64,000 nucleotides of DNA, from NCBI RefSeq assembly GCF_000308675.1, contig NZ_BAGE01000052.1, positions 62,001 to 126,000 on the forward strand, written 5' to 3'. This document shows, piece after piece, positions 48,101 to 51,569 of the stretch. The position numbers were made by a program, and so were the translations under genes. Within the stretch, counting starts at the first letter, position 1. Each line of letters begins with the position of its first letter. The notes beneath the pieces were generated by a model. That model was not told where the DNA came from. It worked only from the letters and a program-made list of their open reading frames with translations, and did no database searches. This DNA is from Nocardia paucivorans NBRC 100373. Its GTDB lineage: Bacteria; Actinomycetota; Actinomycetes; Mycobacteriales; Mycobacteriaceae.

Positions 48101-50557
48101 CTCACCCCAGGCGCCCAGCGGCACCGGCCGCAACCGCTCGTCCAGCACATAGGTACGCAGGCCCGGCAGCGCCGATCCGATGGCGCTCGGCGCACCCGCC
48201 ACCGCGATGGCCGGGGTCATGGGCAGGTAGGTGACGAACACCGTGGTCTCGGTGATGCCGTAGCTGTTGGCCACCAGAGGTTGGTGCGGGTGATGCTCGT
48301 ACCAACTGCCCAGTCCCGCCGGATCGAGTCGTTCACCCGACAGGATGACCAGTCGCAATACCGGCTCCCCCTCGGGAGCACCCGCCTCCGTGTACCGCTG
48401 CCGTGCCGCCGCGAACTGGTGGAAGGCCGACGGTGTCTGGTTGAAAACGGTCACCTTCTCGCGCGCCACCAAACGAACGACCTCGTCGGGCGACCGTGCG
48501 GTGAGACCGTCCACCACGACCACCCGACCACCCGTGGTCAACGCCCCGAAGATCTCCCATACCGAGTAGTCGAATGCGAACGAATGGAACAGTGTCCACA
48601 CGTCATCGGCGCGGACACCGATCTCGGCGCATGCGTTCACCAGGTAGGTGACGACGGCTTCATGGCCGATCGCCACACCTTTCGGCCGCCCCGTCGATCC
48701 CGAGGTGTAGATGACATAGGCGATATTGTCGGGGCGCAGCGGGCCCACCCGATCGGCGTCGGTGATCGGGGCCGCGTCCGCGGTGAGATCGTCGTCGAAC
48801 AGCACCACCCGATCGGGATCGGCCGGTACGTGTTCGAGGGCGTCGCGGTTGGTCACCACGACGATCGGATCGGCGTCGGCGAGCACATATTCGAGCCGCT
48901 CGGCCGGATGCGCGATATCCAACGGCAGGTACCCGGCCCCCGATTTGAGGACGGCCAGCGCGACGACCAGGAGATCGGCGTCCCTCGGCATCGCTATGGC
49001 CACCAGTTTTTCCGGCCCCGCACCGCGCGCGATGAGCGTGCGGGCGAATCGGTTGGACCGTTCGTCCAGATCACGATAGGTGAGGGCGGTCTCCCCCGAG
49101 GTCACGGCCACGGCGGAGGGCGTTGCCGCGGCCTGGCGGGCGAGCAGGTCCACGAGGGTCGCGTCGGCGCTCGCGCCGTCCCGGCCGGCGAGCTCGCCGA
49201 GAATGCGCGATTCCTCCGCGGAATCGATCAGCGGGATCTCGACCACCGGGGTGTCGAGCGGCGATTCCATCAGCCGCTGCAGGAAGGCTATGAACCGCGT
49301 GGTGTGTGCTTCGAGTTCGTCCTGCGTGTACAGATTCGCGTTGCCGTGCAGTTCGAACAGTAGCGGCCCCTCGGTTCCGGGCCGATACAGGTTCAACTGC
49401 AGGTCGTCCAGGGCGCCCGAGGTCAGGGCACGATAGCGGCCCACGGCCGAACCGAGGCGGATTTCGGAGTCGAAGAACAGGATGTTGACTACCGGGCCGA
49501 ACGAATTGGCCGCCGGATCCATCGCATTCGTGTCCCGACGCAGATCCTCGAACCGGTAGAGCTGGTGTCGTATCGCCGAGACGAGTTCGGCCACCGAGGC
49601 GCGGACCAGTTGTTCCACCGTGGTCGTCGGGTGCACCGCGAAACGGATCGGCACCATATTCGCCAACATGGCGAAGGCATTGCGCAGGCGTCGGTTCACC
49701 CGGCCGCTGACCGGCATCGACAGCACCACATCGTCGGCACCGGTCATCCGGGACAGGAATGCCGCGAATGCGGCGACCACCACCTGTGCGGGTGATGCCT
49801 GCAGGTCTTCGGCGAAACGGTCGAGCAACTCGGTCAATCGATCCGGCAACTGTCGACCCGCGAAGTGGTCGTCTTCGCTCCATCGCGCGGTGCGCCCGGA
49901 CAGACTCACCGGCGCCGGAAGGTCGGCGACCTTGTCGAGCCAGTAGGCCCGGTCGGCCGCGAAGCGGGATCCGGCGCGATACGCGAGCTCGGCCTCGGCC
50001 ACTTCGCGCAGATCGGCCGCGACCAGCGGGGGCGGCTGTGTGCCGGCGAGGATGGCGTTGTAGCGCTCGGCCGTGCGGCTCACGAAGTTGAAGGCCCCGT
50101 AGCCGTCGATCACGAGATGGTGTGCACGCGCGTACCACAGATAGCGTTCCTCGGCGATGCGGAGAAGCCGCGTCACGGTGAGCCGGTCCCGGCTCGGATC
50201 GATCGCCTTGGCGCTGTAATCGCGGCGCATCCATTCCATGGCCGCCGCGAACGGATCGTCCTCGTCGGTGAAGTCCAGTACGGGATCGGCGTAGGTGATG
50301 CTGCGGTCGACGAATTGATATGGACGCCCGTCGCGTTCGACCACCCGCACGACCAAGGCCTCGGTTTCCCCACCGGTCTCGTTCACCGCCATGGTGAACG
50401 CGTCCACGTCTATCGCGCCCTCGATCTCGACGTAGTGAGCGATATTGACGGGCGGCCTACCGGGCAGATTGTCGGCAAGCCACATGCCGTATTGCGCTCG
50501 CGACAGCGGTATCAGATCCAGGTCGTGATCGACGGCCGCGGCCGACTTCGAGTTCAT
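26102..50557 (-). CDS. giant seven-module nonribosomal peptide synthetase
   Basis: This 8151-residue synthetase is encoded by one uninterrupted 24.5-kb gene. Domain order is C-A-T, C-A-T, C-A-T, C-A-T, C-A-T-E, C-A-T, C-A-T-TE. The phosphopantetheine serines are at about residues 1019, 2069, 3130, 4192, 5249, 6769 and 7839. The C domains keep HHxxxDG, and the TE nucleophile is in LLGWSLGG (Ser about 7968). The epimerase follows module 5, whose carrier has the LGGDS form typical before E, and C6 has the HHLLLDGWS form typical of D-L condensation. The enzyme should build a capped heptapeptide with a D residue at position 5, released as acid or macrocycle. ATG 50557 has GAGGGG upstream. mbtH follows; no dedicated exporter or lipid ligase is adjacent. 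Confidence 0.97.
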   Translation of the reverse strand: MNSKSAAAVDHDLDLIPLSRAQYGMWLADNLPGRPPVNIAHYVEIEGAIDVDAFTMAVNETGGETEALVVRVVERDGRPYQFVDRSITYADPVLDFTDEDDPFAAAMEWMRRDYSAKAIDPSRDRLTVTRLLRIAEERYLWYARAHHLVIDGYGAFNFVSRTAERYNAILAGTQPPPLVAADLREVAEAELAYRAGSRFAADRAYWLDKVADLPAPVSLSGRTARWSEDDHFAGRQLPDRLTELLDRFAEDLQASPAQVVVAAFAAFLSRMTGADDVVLSMPVSGRVNRRLRNAFAMLANMVPIRFAVHPTTTVEQLVRASVAELVSAIRHQLYRFEDLRRDTNAMDPAANSFGPVVNILFFDSEIRLGSAVGRYRALTSGALDDLQLNLYRPGTEGPLLFELHGNANLYTQDELEAHTTRFIAFLQRLMESPLDTPVVEIPLIDSAEESRILGELAGRDGASADATLVDLLARQAAATPSAVAVTSGETALTYRDLDERSNRFARTLIARGAGPEKLVAIAMPRDADLLVVALAVLKSGAGYLPLDIAHPAERLEYVLADADPIVVVTNRDALEHVPADPDRVVLFDDDLTADAAPITDADRVGPLRPDNIAYVIYTSGSTGRPKGVAIGHEAVVTYLVNACAEIGVRADDVWTLFHSFAFDYSVWEIFGALTTGGRVVVVDGLTARSPDEVVRLVAREKVTVFNQTPSAFHQFAAARQRYTEAGAPEGEPVLRLVILSGERLDPAGLGSWYEHHPHQPLVANSYGITETTVFVTYLPMTPAIAVAGAPSAIGSALPGLRTYVLDERLRPVPLGAWGEIYVAGPQLSRGYLDRPGLSAARFVANPFGRPGERLYRSGDVGRRNHRGELEYRGRADQQVQLRGFRIELDEIRNVLLTHDTVSTAVVVVNRPDTEAARLVAYVVPAGDTVCAGDVLRAHVAAVLPEYMVPASIVVLPELPLTVNGKIDYRALPEPVFDSAAAYVAPGTLVEETIADVFAEILGMERVGVLDNFFELGGNSLTATNAAVRIAELTRCEVSVRDLFGRPTVAELAAHLAGQEHRSRAALRARPRVDPIPLAPAQNRIWLINQADPASAAYNVPLVVQLTGRLDVAALRAALMDVIDRHEPLRTVFPAFEETAIQVVLPAEHVAAHLDLTPDPTDPDDMVRRIREMAAQGFDLSAQPPIRAALLASPDKHRHVLVLVLHHICCDGASLRPLAADVATAYEARAQGKTPDWSPLTVHYADYSIWHRELLGDENDPDSPAARQLDYWTRQLAGKPPLLKLPTDRPRPAQASLRGDIADTVIPAEVYAGIEQLARRANVTTFMVVHAALAVLFARLADSDDITIGTPVAGRGDQVLAPLVGMFVNTVALRTEIRADESFLALLSRVKSIDVDAFANSDLPYERVVEEIDPRRSTAHAPLCQVYLAFENMDRPTLELPELTVEVLDPGPQPAKVDLIVTVAENTAAGGDIALRIDYATDLFDRDTVDELAARLNRVLEAVVTDPHTHVGAVDVLATNEWTDLVPASGGPAETPRVLAEVLSTSTPDAVAVVSGERAVSYGELDLWSNRIARRLIEWGVGPEDRIALVSGRSVEFVVGMWAVTKTGAAFVPVDPRNPSERMALMIADAGIRVALTVEAHRGLLTESVRQLVLDDPETVADIAARSAAEVTDADRVRPARIQDTAYVLYTSGSTGRPKGVEVTHEGLANFAAEQRERYRVDNSARVLQLAAPGFDAVVLELLMAHANGAALVVAPPDVFAGRQLAELIRAQRVTHAFVTPSVLATMSPDGLDSLRVLVAGGEAVSAETVAVWGPGRQLFNGYGPTETTIMVAISDPLRVGERVTIGGPIRGVEAVVLDTHLRPVPVGVTGHLYIAGVQLARGYLGRPAATATTFVAYPYGAPGARLYRTGDLARWTPEGTLEYVGRTDFQVKIRGQRIELGEIEAVLLGHPEVSAAVVVGVETESGTRLAAYVVPARTAVDRAELAVYVAQRLPAHMVPESVLVLDELPLTSVGKVDRAALPEPVFGAGTEFVAARDATEQAVADVYADVLGLERVGALDNFFDLGGNSLSATRAVARLGVAFGVDIALRTVFDAPTVEAMAERLRGGESSGRAPLVPRERPERIPLSPAQTRMWFLNRFDPDSPIYNIPLVVRMSGALDVAAMQAAIADVLDRHEALRTRYPDSDSGPHQVVVSAAEALPPLVPVSVAANRLEERIAETVAAGFDVTAEVPFRIALLRSAPEEHTLVLVVHHIAFDGSSLAPLAADLTTAYRARVRNRAPQWEPLPVQYADYTLWQRELLGTEDDPHSPTAAQTEYWRTTLADLPEVLDLPTDRPRPAQQSFRGATVTAKVPADLHRAVAALARRHDATVFMVMHAAYAALLARLSGTGDIAVGTPIAGRGEPGLEGLIGMFVNTLVLRTRIEPGTSFLRLLDQVRATDLAAFENSDIPFERLVEVLNPPRSTAHAPLTQVGFSFQNIRIPTVEFEDLTVTVRMADPSVAKYDLHLNLIDAPTPDGEPAGMAVEFGFATDLFDEESVAAIFDRYLLLLRAVVADPAGAIGDIDLLTATEKRELVVRSTGRTISAPAATLVDLFAAQAAATPRNTALIDAESDTRLDYREFAARVNVLARALIGRGIGPGTVVAVAMRRCVDLPVTLYAVHAAGAAYLPLDPEYPVERIRAVLTTAWPSAVVTRPGDETNLPNEVPVWSITDLEGECADPAPVTDADRIRPLHPDALAYVIYTSGSTGVPKGVAVPHSAVVNQIRWMRDHYGLDETDVMLLRTPVTFDLSVWELFSAPTCGAALVVAGPDAHRDPETVVRLVADHGVTTVDFVPSLLAAFLAVAGSREFPALRRVLCIGEALPAETVRRFRELGDIRIDNLYGPTEAAVSVTAHRIDTVDGTVVPIGEPESNVTVRVLDSRLRPVPVGVIGELYLGGVQLAHGYHERRDLTCAAFVADPFGSDGARLYRTGDLVRWDADGVLRYIGRADTQVKLRGLRIELGDVEAALLAHERVRAAVAQVYSDGGEQRLIAHVVTAQPLDHGQLRSFLLERLPTHMVPSSVIRVDAIPLTANGKVDYRALPAPDPRNREAEYRAPRGLVEQAVAEVFAELLELPEIGAQDDFFALGGNSLLATRALSRIGDVLDVSVPVRVIFEAPTVADLAERIERLRAVPSLPVPTARPRPDRLPLSPAQARMWFLNQFDPDASGYIVPLAIRLEGVLDLEALAAAVGDIVERHESLRTMYPAVDGTPTQVVLPVSEVAAMWDLTPEPIGERDLARRLADFSARGFDVATEVPLRVALYQLSDEGWVIALAAHHISCDGYSVAPLAADLVTAYRARSAGECPDWAPLPLQFADYALWQRDVLGSVDDPDSRAARDIAYWRTQLAGIPDLLELPTDRPRPLERTQHGAVVHITIPGELQGRVETAARRAGVTTFMVVHAALAVLLSKLSGSDDITVGVPHAGRGHRSLDGLVGMFVNTLVMRTRITPDQTFRDVLDQVRRTDIQAFEHATVPFEQLVEALNPVRSTAHTPLFQVMLAYQNMAQARVELPDLTVENIDPGDSAAIYDLLLMVSEGHGAHNEPVGMTLRLTYATDLFDEDTVRGFVDRFVRVLDTAATDTDSTVGAIELLDAAERRLMLERWNDTAGPAPAARTLVDAFDDQVARTPAAPALRLPDGEIITYGDFDRQVNRLARWLIARGAGPETVVAVAIRRSIDLVTALYAVIKSGAAFLPIDPDHPSARITRVLDAAHPLLVLTTSADGHGLPADRDVVCLDRVETTGLSDAPIQDGERRSSLRPDNVAYVLFTSGSTGTPKGVALTHAATVSQLAWAQRQWPHDNSDVVLYKTPITFDIAVWELFWPLQAGASIVIADPDGHRDPAYLADLIARRKITTAHFVPSMLDVLLDTTDVAQPSVRRVFVAGEALAQRTVDAAAPIFGNAEVVNWYGPAEAEVVTAHRCRAGAGTRATVPIGTPVTDMRAYVLDSRLKPVPAGVTGELYVAGVQVARGYHARADLTCTAFVAHPFGRPGQRLYRTGDLARWTKAGELEYLGRSDFQVKIRGQRVEPGDIEAALCALPEVAQAVVVATAERVVGHVTLAPGTQIDGRTIRDRLGRTLPSYLVPSAVQVLETMPLTPNGKLDRSALPQPVFDDDTEYVPPRTEREAALARIVAQITGADRVSVTANLFEIGVNSLSAARIAARAGAVVGVEVGIRDIFDEPTIVGLARRIAARAPIAQIPLTPRPRPERVPLAAAQLRMWFLNQFDTASAAYNICFAARLTGPLDVDALRAAFCDVVARHEPLRTMYPAVEGEPCQVVLDSATVADNALPEPEPVDENELTDRIRQVVAEGFDVAATAPVRGRLYRTGPAEHVLVLVVHHIAADGVSMVALGRDIFTAYTDRSNGRAPHWTPLAVQYADYALWQRELLGAEDDPDSLIARQIAYWTEVLGDAPELLDLPTDRPRPATMSMAGGSVRFDISARLHEQIVRLAHTEGVTVFTVLHAALAILLARTAHSDDICVGSPVAGRGHQALDDLVGMFVNTVVLRTRVREDRSFRELLSEVRQVDVAALAHADVPYERLVDILERPRSTSYTPLYQVMFGLQNTGDARFELPGVDVEILDPGLAQAKTDLTVTLSERFAGARPDGLAGEVVYATDLFHASTAEAFAERFIRVLEVVTADPAGVVGAVDLLGSTETERLVPAVGGAATPPCPLPDLLASAVAANPTAVALIGETEALTYAELDRRANRIAAYLLERGAGPGVCVALAVPRSVEYQTAMWAIAKTGATFVPVDLRYPPERIAHIVRDSGAEIGITVTAARSSLPEQTRWTVLDEPRSAAEIAACPDRAVQDADRPRPLRLQDAAYVIYTSGSTGVPKGVVVTHEGLASFATEQRVRYRVEPTSRILHVAAPAFDAVLLEALMACAAGAALVISPPEVFGGPELAHLIRSHRVSHAFLTPSVLATISPDDVGSVRMLAVGGEKVPPELIATWAPGRRLHNIYGPTESTIVITMSEPLRPGDPITIGGPIRGAQALVLDTRLRPVPVGVTGELYLAGSALARGYLNRPATTAGAFVANPYGDPASRMYRTGDIVRWTADHTLEYVGRIDFQVKIRGQRVELGEIDAALVALPEVSTAVTVSRPGPGGQPLLAAYVVPEPAAVVEPSAVLDRLAEVLPAHMVPSTVTVLDRMPLASTGKVDRKALPEPSFDIGEDIADAPATDLERTIAAAFADVLGVPSVGATSSFFALGGDSIMSIQLASRLKAVGVVVRARDIFEYKTVRGLAQVAAAAERPVIAELPGGGVGEIPRTPIVAWFVERLGAARRFAQSMVVRLPADARVTDVVATVQALLDRHDMLRSRLGEHGLEVLPVGAVDAADSVFVRTFGADATPGSAGFTTVVEAASREAADRLDPAAGRMAQVACLLPEPGVEAEGRALIVIHHLAVDGVSWRILLPDFATAWQQILQGRAVELPAQGTSMRRWAHALTAAAAERADEFDLWHRMGTAPDPLLGRAALDPAIDTQATVRQLTVSLPTEVTSALLEAVPEVARADIDEALLAGLAVALTRRRARRGIPNTGMKVLLEGHGRQEQIVAGADVSRTVGWFTNTYPVAFELPESDGIDVRAAVKSVKDRLREIPDKGIGYGLLRYLNPDTAPRLAAAPEPQISYNNLGRVGVDLTTLSDVAWVPTDEQFDRRAAFDPDMPAPAVLTIDVNIVDTATGPTLTAHIGYASRLLDHDEVSELVDTWVAAVTDIATAARADDDWGLSRADVPLVDLTRSDLDAFANRYGRLTDVWPLVPLQAGLLFHAELAAGELDVYTAQSTLTLAGTVDEHRFERAARALLIRYPNLRAAFTRTADGVPAQVIPADVSVPWRTVDLSGAPSELDELLEAERAVVFDPADPPLLRFLLVTVGPRDFRLVLTAHHLLLDGWSLPMLCRELIGLYAVDGRSDLLPPAPSYRDYLEWLDRRDHDAGIQVWREALRDITEPTLVADPRTATVADIPVDLPIALDGVDTERLVEFARSRSVTMATIVQFAWAVVLGNLLGAERVVFGSTVSGRPADLPNVESMIGLFINTIPVAVDVGRDRTVADALIRLQTDSTRLLDHHYLELSRILEAVDNPQLFDTLVVFESYPVDSSGLGDADIDGMRVLSAEGRDAAHYPLLVQAHHTDTLHVRVRYQPSRVDAHTAAGLAHRLEMVLRAIAAEPRTRIGALDLLTPAERRELVPASGGVAEPARPMADLLTAGAAVSADAPALIAGDRTMSYAELDAVSNQVARLLIDAGVGPGDHVALALPRSVEFMIGLWAVTKAGAALVPIDTRNPAERIALMVEHADIRVAITVETSRGLLPESVRPVILDDHDTREEIAARSIDPVTDAHRVRAAHVLDTAYVLYTSGSTGTPKGVAVTHEGLANFAAEQRVRFEVDSRSRVLQGSVPGFDVMILEVLLAHTNGAVLVLSPPEVYAGEELGQLIRSQRISHAFITPSVLATIPPADAESLRVLVAGGEAVTPETVTAWAPGRRLLNGYGPTETTILACMSGQLSVGGAVTIGGPLRGVEALVLDEWLRPVPMGVVGELYLAGVQLARGYLGRSAATAGAFVANPFGAAGSRMYRTGDLVRWTADHTLEYLGRRDFQIKIRGQRIELGEIETVLAATAGVDDAVVALRTDERGVDRLVGYLFGAGEVDIAAVRAAARAKLPAHMVPEVFMVLTERPLTATGKLDRRALPMPEFDRGRERVAPRNDTERCVAEVFEKVLGVDGVGAMDSFFDLGGNSLSATRVAAQLSAALGVRVGVRDLFEAATVADLAANLADSDRIAGKLPTPGPRPALVPLSPAQQRMWFLNQFDTSVGAYNIPLVIRLRGELDPDALRRACAMVIERHESLRTKFPMTQGTPHQVVVAAEEVVPNLVAVPVEENQLRERVLAAVSTGFDVTQAPPLRAELFTLGERDHVLMITVHHICADGQSMIPLARDVAAAYQASRQGTAPQWPALSIQYADYALWQREMLGDEGDPDSLVSRQLRFWERTLAGLPELLELPTDLPRPPVASLRARTVDFELSAELHARIGAVARTANATAFMVLHAALSVLLSKLAGVDDIAVGTPVAGRGVRELDDLIGMFVNTLVLRSRVRSRQSFAELLAAVRETDLAAFGHADVPFEQVVEALNPPRSTAHLPLYQVTLDVQNLSEAALRLPDLTVEPIEDIFDQAQADLNVKLVERFDERSRPNGMLGRLTFAADLFVERTMTWFAHAYVRILEEVTANPQMLVGDIDLVDPDQRRALLDAAGHDGAPVADTTLAHLFAARVDEHPDAVAVSDGVTSLTYAELDRRAARIAAQLLEHGVGPETLVAVALPRSVDLVAGLLAVVRAGAGYLPLDIAYPPQRLRFILDDASPAVVLASAETAPALPEPPLPVVLIDGCVDDGSAEPYPPLPNIRPENVAYVIYTSGSTGRPKGVAVAHREAITLFTHTAERFDVGPDDVWTLFHSYAFDFAVWEMWGALLSGGRLVVVDHAVSRTPEALVDLVARERVTVLSQTPSAFYGFAAAECDRRESGRGEPDLALRYVVFGGEALDPVRLTDWFAAHAPDSPRLINMYGITETTVHVTFAEVTDPHVVGIGSPLPGMRVYVLDERLRPVPIGVAGEIYVAGGQLSRGYLGAPASTAARFVANPFDPAGARLYRSGDIGRWRIAANGLELLYVGRADAQVQLRGYRIELGEVESALLRHPGVTGAAATVHRHESGVGQLIGYVVGAEGQRIDPVQVRETAAQTLAGYMVPSAVMVLPELPLTVNGKLDRKALPAPTFDITGTDFVAPRTHTEKLICDVYRQVLAVPTVGVADSFFDLGGNSLLAVMVVTELRTRGVTVSLPWMFDDATPQALARRADDAEGSAGLRVLLPLRAGGTRPPIFCVHPAGGLAWFYGGLVEFLHEDRPVFGLQDPHVTTGEPRAESVDELAERYVAEIRRAQPSGPYHLLGWSLGGQIAHAMAVRLQQEGEPVGMLALLDSAVGAPDTSTTTSAADPAPGELIADLLGGWRELFDLGEDMTAQTHEQAWAIVRDQVINTGLFTTEQADRIMESFETADVIADAYRPELFDGDLVFFTAGREHADHEALAQAWRPYVTGGVHNTVIDARHLEMSHRHVLAIVGPLLEKFMSDADRFE
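30105..33229 (-). other. NRPS module 6 (D-L type C-A-T)
   Basis: Residues about 5776-6818. C starts DVWPLVPLQAGLLFHAEL and has HHLLLDGWS, matching a position after an epimerase. The A pocket read is D-V-L-F-V-G-G-I-L-K, nearly that of module 2. The residue is likely hydrophobic but unassigned. Confidence 0.78.
33230..37839 (-). other. NRPS module 5 with epimerase (C-A-T-E)
   Basis: Residues about 4240-5775. C has HHIAADGVS. The A pocket read is D-A-L-F-A-G-I-I-V-K. The carrier LGGDSIMS precedes an epimerization domain (about residues 5295-5770) with HHLAVDGVSWRIL, NTYPVAFELP and SYNNLGRVG. The residue from this module should be passed on in the D form. Confidence 0.82.
37840..41019 (-). other. 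NRPS module 4 (C-A-T)
   Basis: Residues about 3181-4239. C has HHISCDGYS. The A pocket read is D-I-W-H-F-A-W-V-V-K, from TFDIAVWE, AHFVPSML, FVAGEAL and NWYGPAEAEVV. It is related to the EntF serine code D-V-W-H-F-S-L-V-D-K but altered at five places. The carrier core is IGVNSL instead of the usual GGNSL; the serine is kept. Confidence 0.72.
41020..44214 (-). other. NRPS module 3 (C-A-T)
   Basis: Residues about 2116-3180. C has HHIAFDGSS. The A pocket read is D-L-W-D-L-I-L-V-S-K, from TFDLSVWE, VDFVPSLL, LCIGEAL and NLYGPTEAAVS. The acidic residue at position 278 might favour a basic or polar side chain. The A domain carries the HRDP motif shared with module 4 and EntF. Confidence 0.72.
44215..47359 (-). 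other. NRPS module 2 (C-A-T)
   Basis: Residues about 1066-2115. C has HHICCDG. The A pocket read is D-A-L-F-V-G-G-I-M-K, from PGFDAVVLE, AFVTPSVL, VAGGEAV and NGYGPTETTIM. It suggests a hydrophobic residue, but no known code matches with confidence. The A domain is closely related to those of modules 5 and 6. Confidence 0.75.
47360..50557 (-). other. NRPS module 1 (starter C-A-T)
   Basis: Residues 1 to about 1065. The C domain starts IPLSRAQYGMWLADNLPG and has NIAHYVEIEG and HHLVIDGYG, closer to the EntF first C domain than to the other C domains here, so it probably takes an acyl or aryl donor. The A-domain pocket read by alignment to GrsA is D-Y-W-N-I-S-S-V-F-K, with the uncommon core YGITETTV. 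It is Thr-like in lineage but I cannot assign the residue. The carrier is LGGNSLTA. Confidence 0.75.
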
Positions 50558-50948
50558 TCTCCAACCCCTCGCTCAGATTCGGAGGCCCCCGCAGCGGGCA
50601 GCACCATGCCCCTGCCCATGCGCGGATCGCCTGTATACGCGCTTCGGTCGAGCCGAAGCGGTGTTCACACCCCTGCAGTCGGACACCAATTAGAGCAAAC
50701 AGCTATAGAACGCGGGGATCATGTTAATCACGCCCACCTCACATACCGCAAGGGAAGCGGCATTTCGCCGCTCGGCGCGTCGAGAACCCCGTCCGCGGAC
50801 CGACGGTATCGCGACCCGGCCCGAATGTTCGACACAGCCACGCCGTGGAGATGAATTTCGTTCGGCGAGGACGAATCCCCCACCGGCGCACCACAGGGTT
50901 GATTAGGCTGTGCGCGGCAATCGCCGGGACCGGCCACAAGGGGGTGCC
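50558..50948. promoter_or_regulatory. divergent control region upstream of the giant NRPS
   Basis: This 391-bp region must hold the NRPS promoter and that of the 206-residue protein gene. An AT-richer stretch lies at about 50688-50745. I saw no match to the actinobacterial iron box (TTAGGNTAGNCTAACCTAA) and no strong palindrome. AAGGGGG just before 50949 is the ribosome site of the plus-strand gene. Confidence 0.5.
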
Positions 50949-51569
50949 ATGAGCGGGTCGCGCACCCGGGTCCCATCTCGGGAATTGATGGAAACCGCTA
51001 TGGCGGCGAGAAACGGGGGCACGATGGAAGATCGTGGTTTTTTCGGTCCATTGCCGGACAGTCGGACGGTGGCGACGACGTTCGCCCGAGCAGCCGATTA
51101 CCCTATGGGGGCAGCCGATCCCGGGCACGGGATAATCGAATCGATCGCAGGACTCGTCAACACACATCGGCGCCTGGAGGTACTCCGGCCGCATTGGGGC
51201 GATGGGGTGATGACACGGACCGTGGGAGACCGGGACATCGTATTGCCGTCGATGGATGTCGACAGCGATCCGTTCCTTCGCGCCTGGGAAGACGCACAGC
51301 GACACATAGCGGCAATCGACCTGGCGGCGCACGGAATTCTGGGCGAACCCCCCATCGATGCCGAGGAATATCACGAGGGCCTGGGCGCGGTCTTCTGCCG
51401 TATGGCCTACCTGTACACGATTTCGTTCAACCGGTTCGTACTGGATGGCCCAGAAGGGGTCAACCGCCGGCAATTGGCTCGCGCATACACCTCGTACGAC
51501 AACCTCGTACACGATTTGACCTGCGGAAAGAAATACCTACCCACCCCAGGGAGCAACCTCGGGACCTGA
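50949..51569 (+). CDS. hypothetical protein divergent from the NRPS
   Basis: This 206-residue protein is not recognised. It looks soluble and mixed alpha/beta, with no signal peptide, membrane segment or cysteine motif; the C-terminal half is mostly helical (EEYHEGLGAVFCRMAYLY). ATG 50949 has AAGGGGG upstream. It is transcribed divergently from the NRPS, so it might share its regulation, but no function follows from that. Confidence 0.7.
   Translation: MSGSRTRVPSRELMETAMAARNGGTMEDRGFFGPLPDSRTVATTFARAADYPMGAADPGHGIIESIAGLVNTHRRLEVLRPHWGDGVMTRTVGDRDIVLPSMDVDSDPFLRAWEDAQRHIAAIDLAAHGILGEPPIDAEEYHEGLGAVFCRMAYLYTISFNRFVLDGPEGVNRRQLARAYTSYDNLVHDLTCGKKYLPTPGSNLGT

Noticed and set aside
44570..49363. 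1597-codon plus-strand frame inside the NRPS
   Set aside because: Same reason: its length comes from the codon bias of the NRPS on the other strand.
50558..50948. Iron box (IdeR/DmdR site) upstream of the NRPS
   Set aside because: I searched by eye for TTAGGNTAGNCTAACCTAA-like sequence here and before 62975 and found no adequate match, so iron control is not claimed.
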